This document shows, one piece after another, positions 22,892 to 24,286 of a stretch of 24,286 bases of DNA (within the stretch, counting starts at the first letter, position 1; each line of letters opens with the position of its first letter). The notes below the pieces were generated by a model. It did not search any database, was not told the origin of the DNA, and saw nothing but the letters and a program-made list of their open reading frames with translations. The translations under genes were made by a program, and so were the position numbers. The stretch lies in the NCBI GenBank assembly GCA_007125735.1, contig SLCP01000147.1:1-24286 (forward strand). The letters run 5' to 3'. This DNA comes from Coriobacteriia bacterium. GTDB lineage: Bacteria; Actinomycetota; Coriobacteriia; Anaerosomatales; SLCP01.

Positions 22892-23806
22892 GTGAGTACC
22901 GTTCTCGCGTTCCCCGGCCAGGGCTCACAACATCAGGGCATGTTCGCCGAGGCACCCGAGACCGACGCGCTCGCGCGCCTGCTCGATGCTGCCGAGGCGC
23001 TGACCGGCCTCGAGCTCAGGCGCATCGTCGCCGAGGGGACGCCACAAGAGCTCGCCGACACCCGTGTGGCTCAGCCCCTCATCTACCTTGTGGATTGGGC
23101 GTGGGGTACGGCGTTGCTGGAGTTGGGTATCGAGCCCGAGATCGTCGCAGGGCACAGCTTGGGCGAGTATGCGGCCCTGGCGGTTGCCGACGTGGTTTCT
23201 GTGGAGGCCGGGCTCGAGCTCGTGTGCACGAGAGCGCACCTGATGGCGGAGGCGAGCGAGGCGAATCCCGGCACGATGGCGGCGGTCCTCGGCCTGGAGA
23301 TCGGCGCCGTCGACGATGTTCTCGCCGGTATCGACGGCGCGTGGGTCGCCAACGACAATGTCGAGGGCCAGGTAGTGATATCCGGCACGGTCGAAGGAGT
23401 CGAGAGCGCTATGGGCGCGCTGCAGTCAGCAGGAGCGCGCAGGACGGTAAGCCTCGATGTGTCGGGAGCGTTCCACTCGCCGCTCATGGAGGGCGCTGCC
23501 GCCCAGTTCAAGCGGGTGCTCGATGCGACGGAGTTTCGGGAATCGCGCATCCCGATCGTGCAGAACACCCGCCCGATGCCCGCGACGGACCCGGATTCGA
23601 TCAGGGCGGCGCTCGCTGAGCAGATGGCGGGCCGCGTACGGTGGCGCGAGACGTTGGAGTACGTAGCGACGCTGGCGCCGACGTACCTCATCGAAGCAGG
23701 CCCAGGTAGCGTGCTGAGGGGCCTTGCGCGGCGGGTCGAAGGAATCGGGAGCGTGAGCGTCGAAGGAGCGGACCTGGAAGCCATCGTCGAGGGGGTCGCT
23801 ACATGA
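22892..23806 (+). CDS. fabD: Malonyl-CoA:ACP transacylase (FabD)
   Basis: FabD moves malonyl from CoA to acyl carrier protein. The 304-residue product has AFPGQGSQHQGM (6-17), the nucleophile S89 in GHSLGEY, and H195 in GAFHSPLM. The GTG at 22892 lies four bases after the fabK stop with GGAGCG (22879-22884) as ribosome site; the frame is open upstream inside fabK without homology. The stop overlaps the fabG start (ATGA). Length is normal. Confidence 0.95.
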   Translation: MSTVLAFPGQGSQHQGMFAEAPETDALARLLDAAEALTGLELRRIVAEGTPQELADTRVAQPLIYLVDWAWGTALLELGIEPEIVAGHSLGEYAALAVADVVSVEAGLELVCTRAHLMAEASEANPGTMAAVLGLEIGAVDDVLAGIDGAWVANDNVEGQVVISGTVEGVESAMGALQSAGARRTVSLDVSGAFHSPLMEGAAAQFKRVLDATEFRESRIPIVQNTRPMPATDPDSIRAALAEQMAGRVRWRETLEYVATLAPTYLIEAGPGSVLRGLARRVEGIGSVSVEGADLEAIVEGVAT

Positions 23807-24286
23807 ACATGCTCAAGGACAAGGTGGCCCTCGTCACGGGTGCTTCCCGGGGTATCGGGGCCGCGATCGCGCTGAGGCTTGCCGCAGAGGGCGCGGCGGT
23901 GGTGGTCAACTACGCTGGCAGCCGCGAGGCGGCGGAAGGTGTGGTCGCGTCGATCGAGTCCGCGGGTGGTCGCGCCATCGCGATCCAGGCCGACATCTCC
24001 GATTCGGCAGCATGCGCCGCCCTCGTCGAGCAGTCACTGGCCGAGTACGGATCGCTCGACGTGCTCGTGAACAACGCGGGGATCACGCGCGACGGCCTTG
24101 TGGTGCGCATGTCCGACGAGGACTGGGACGCGGTCATCAAGACGAATCTGACGGGCGCGTTCTCGATGACACGTGCGGCGGGCGCCGTGATGATGAAGGC
24201 CCGGAGCGGCGCCATCGTGAACGTGAGCTCGGTCATCGGTCTTGTCGGCAACGCCGGACAGGCGAACTACGCGGCCGCGAAAGCGG
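23803..24286 (+). CDS. fabG: 3-oxoacyl-ACP reductase FabG, 5' part (runs off the window)
   Basis: FabG reduces 3-oxoacyl-ACP with NADPH. The first 161 residues are present. They show the cofactor loop TGASRGIG (12-19), NNAG (90-93), the catalytic serine in NVSS (142-143) and the Y156xxxK160 pair. All are intact. The ATG at 23803 overlaps the fabD stop and GAGGGGG lies eight bases upstream; ATG 23809 is a possible alternative. The rest, and probably acpP and fabF, should lie beyond the window. Confidence 0.95.
   Translation, partial: MNMLKDKVALVTGASRGIGAAIALRLAAEGAAVVVNYAGSREAAEGVVASIESAGGRAIAIQADISDSAACAALVEQSLAEYGSLDVLVNNAGITRDGLVVRMSDEDWDAVIKTNLTGAFSMTRAAGAVMMKARSGAIVNVSSVIGLVGNAGQANYAAAKA

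Noticed and set aside
1..24286. CRISPR arrays, tRNA or rRNA genes, insertion sequences, prophage genes
   Set aside because: No direct repeat arrays, no tRNA-like cloverleaf or CCA ends, no transposase or integrase motifs were seen; gene content is core and evenly GC-rich.

Overview
The window is GC-rich, gene-dense bacterial chromosome with housekeeping content and no sign of mobile DNA. Gene order and protein types point to a Gram-positive, high-GC bacterium of the actinobacterial line. A deep or anaerobic group such as Coriobacteriia or the OPB41-type lineages fits best: type II fatty acid synthesis with FabK, a FakA/FakB pair with an Asp23-like protein, an ECF thiamine transporter, an HD-GYP protein, and a SepIVA-like gene next to DUF177 and rpmF. 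The taxonomic call is inference from gene content only.

Region 1 (1-5953) runs in one direction: the 3' end of metK, a strong hairpin, then priA, def, fmt and rsmB (replication restart, N-formyl-methionine processing, 16S rRNA methylation). Region 2 (5982-8488) holds glpX (class II fructose-1,6-bisphosphatase), a convergent FmdB-type zinc-ribbon gene, and a divergent membrane-anchored PASTA protein whose C-terminal domain looks like a catalytically dead cell-wall amidase. Region 3 (8510-9970) is a thiamine salvage unit: a TPP riboswitch with an atypical P4/P5 arm, thiT, and thiamine pyrophosphokinase. Region 4 (10007-12029) is a membrane GAF-GAF-HD-GYP protein that has lost several catalytic residues, convergent with rpmB.

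Region 5 (12242-19543) is a long co-directional series: a DUF1858 CxxC protein, an Asp23-like protein, FakA, FakB/DegV, recG, rsmD, coaD, a SepIVA-like coiled coil and DUF177 (YceD). Region 6 (19551-24286) starts with an extended -10 promoter and a leader hairpin, then rpmF, plsX, fabH, fabK, fabD and the 5' part of fabG. FakA/FakB, CoaD, PlsX and the Fab enzymes together cover fatty acid activation, the CoA/pantetheine supply, chain building and entry into phospholipid synthesis.

No tRNA, rRNA, CRISPR array, insertion sequence or prophage gene was seen. The least ordinary items are the degenerate PASTA-amidase protein, the variant thiamine riboswitch, the degenerate HD-GYP protein, and two -10 hexamers placed exactly six bases before an ATG, which suggests leaderless transcripts.
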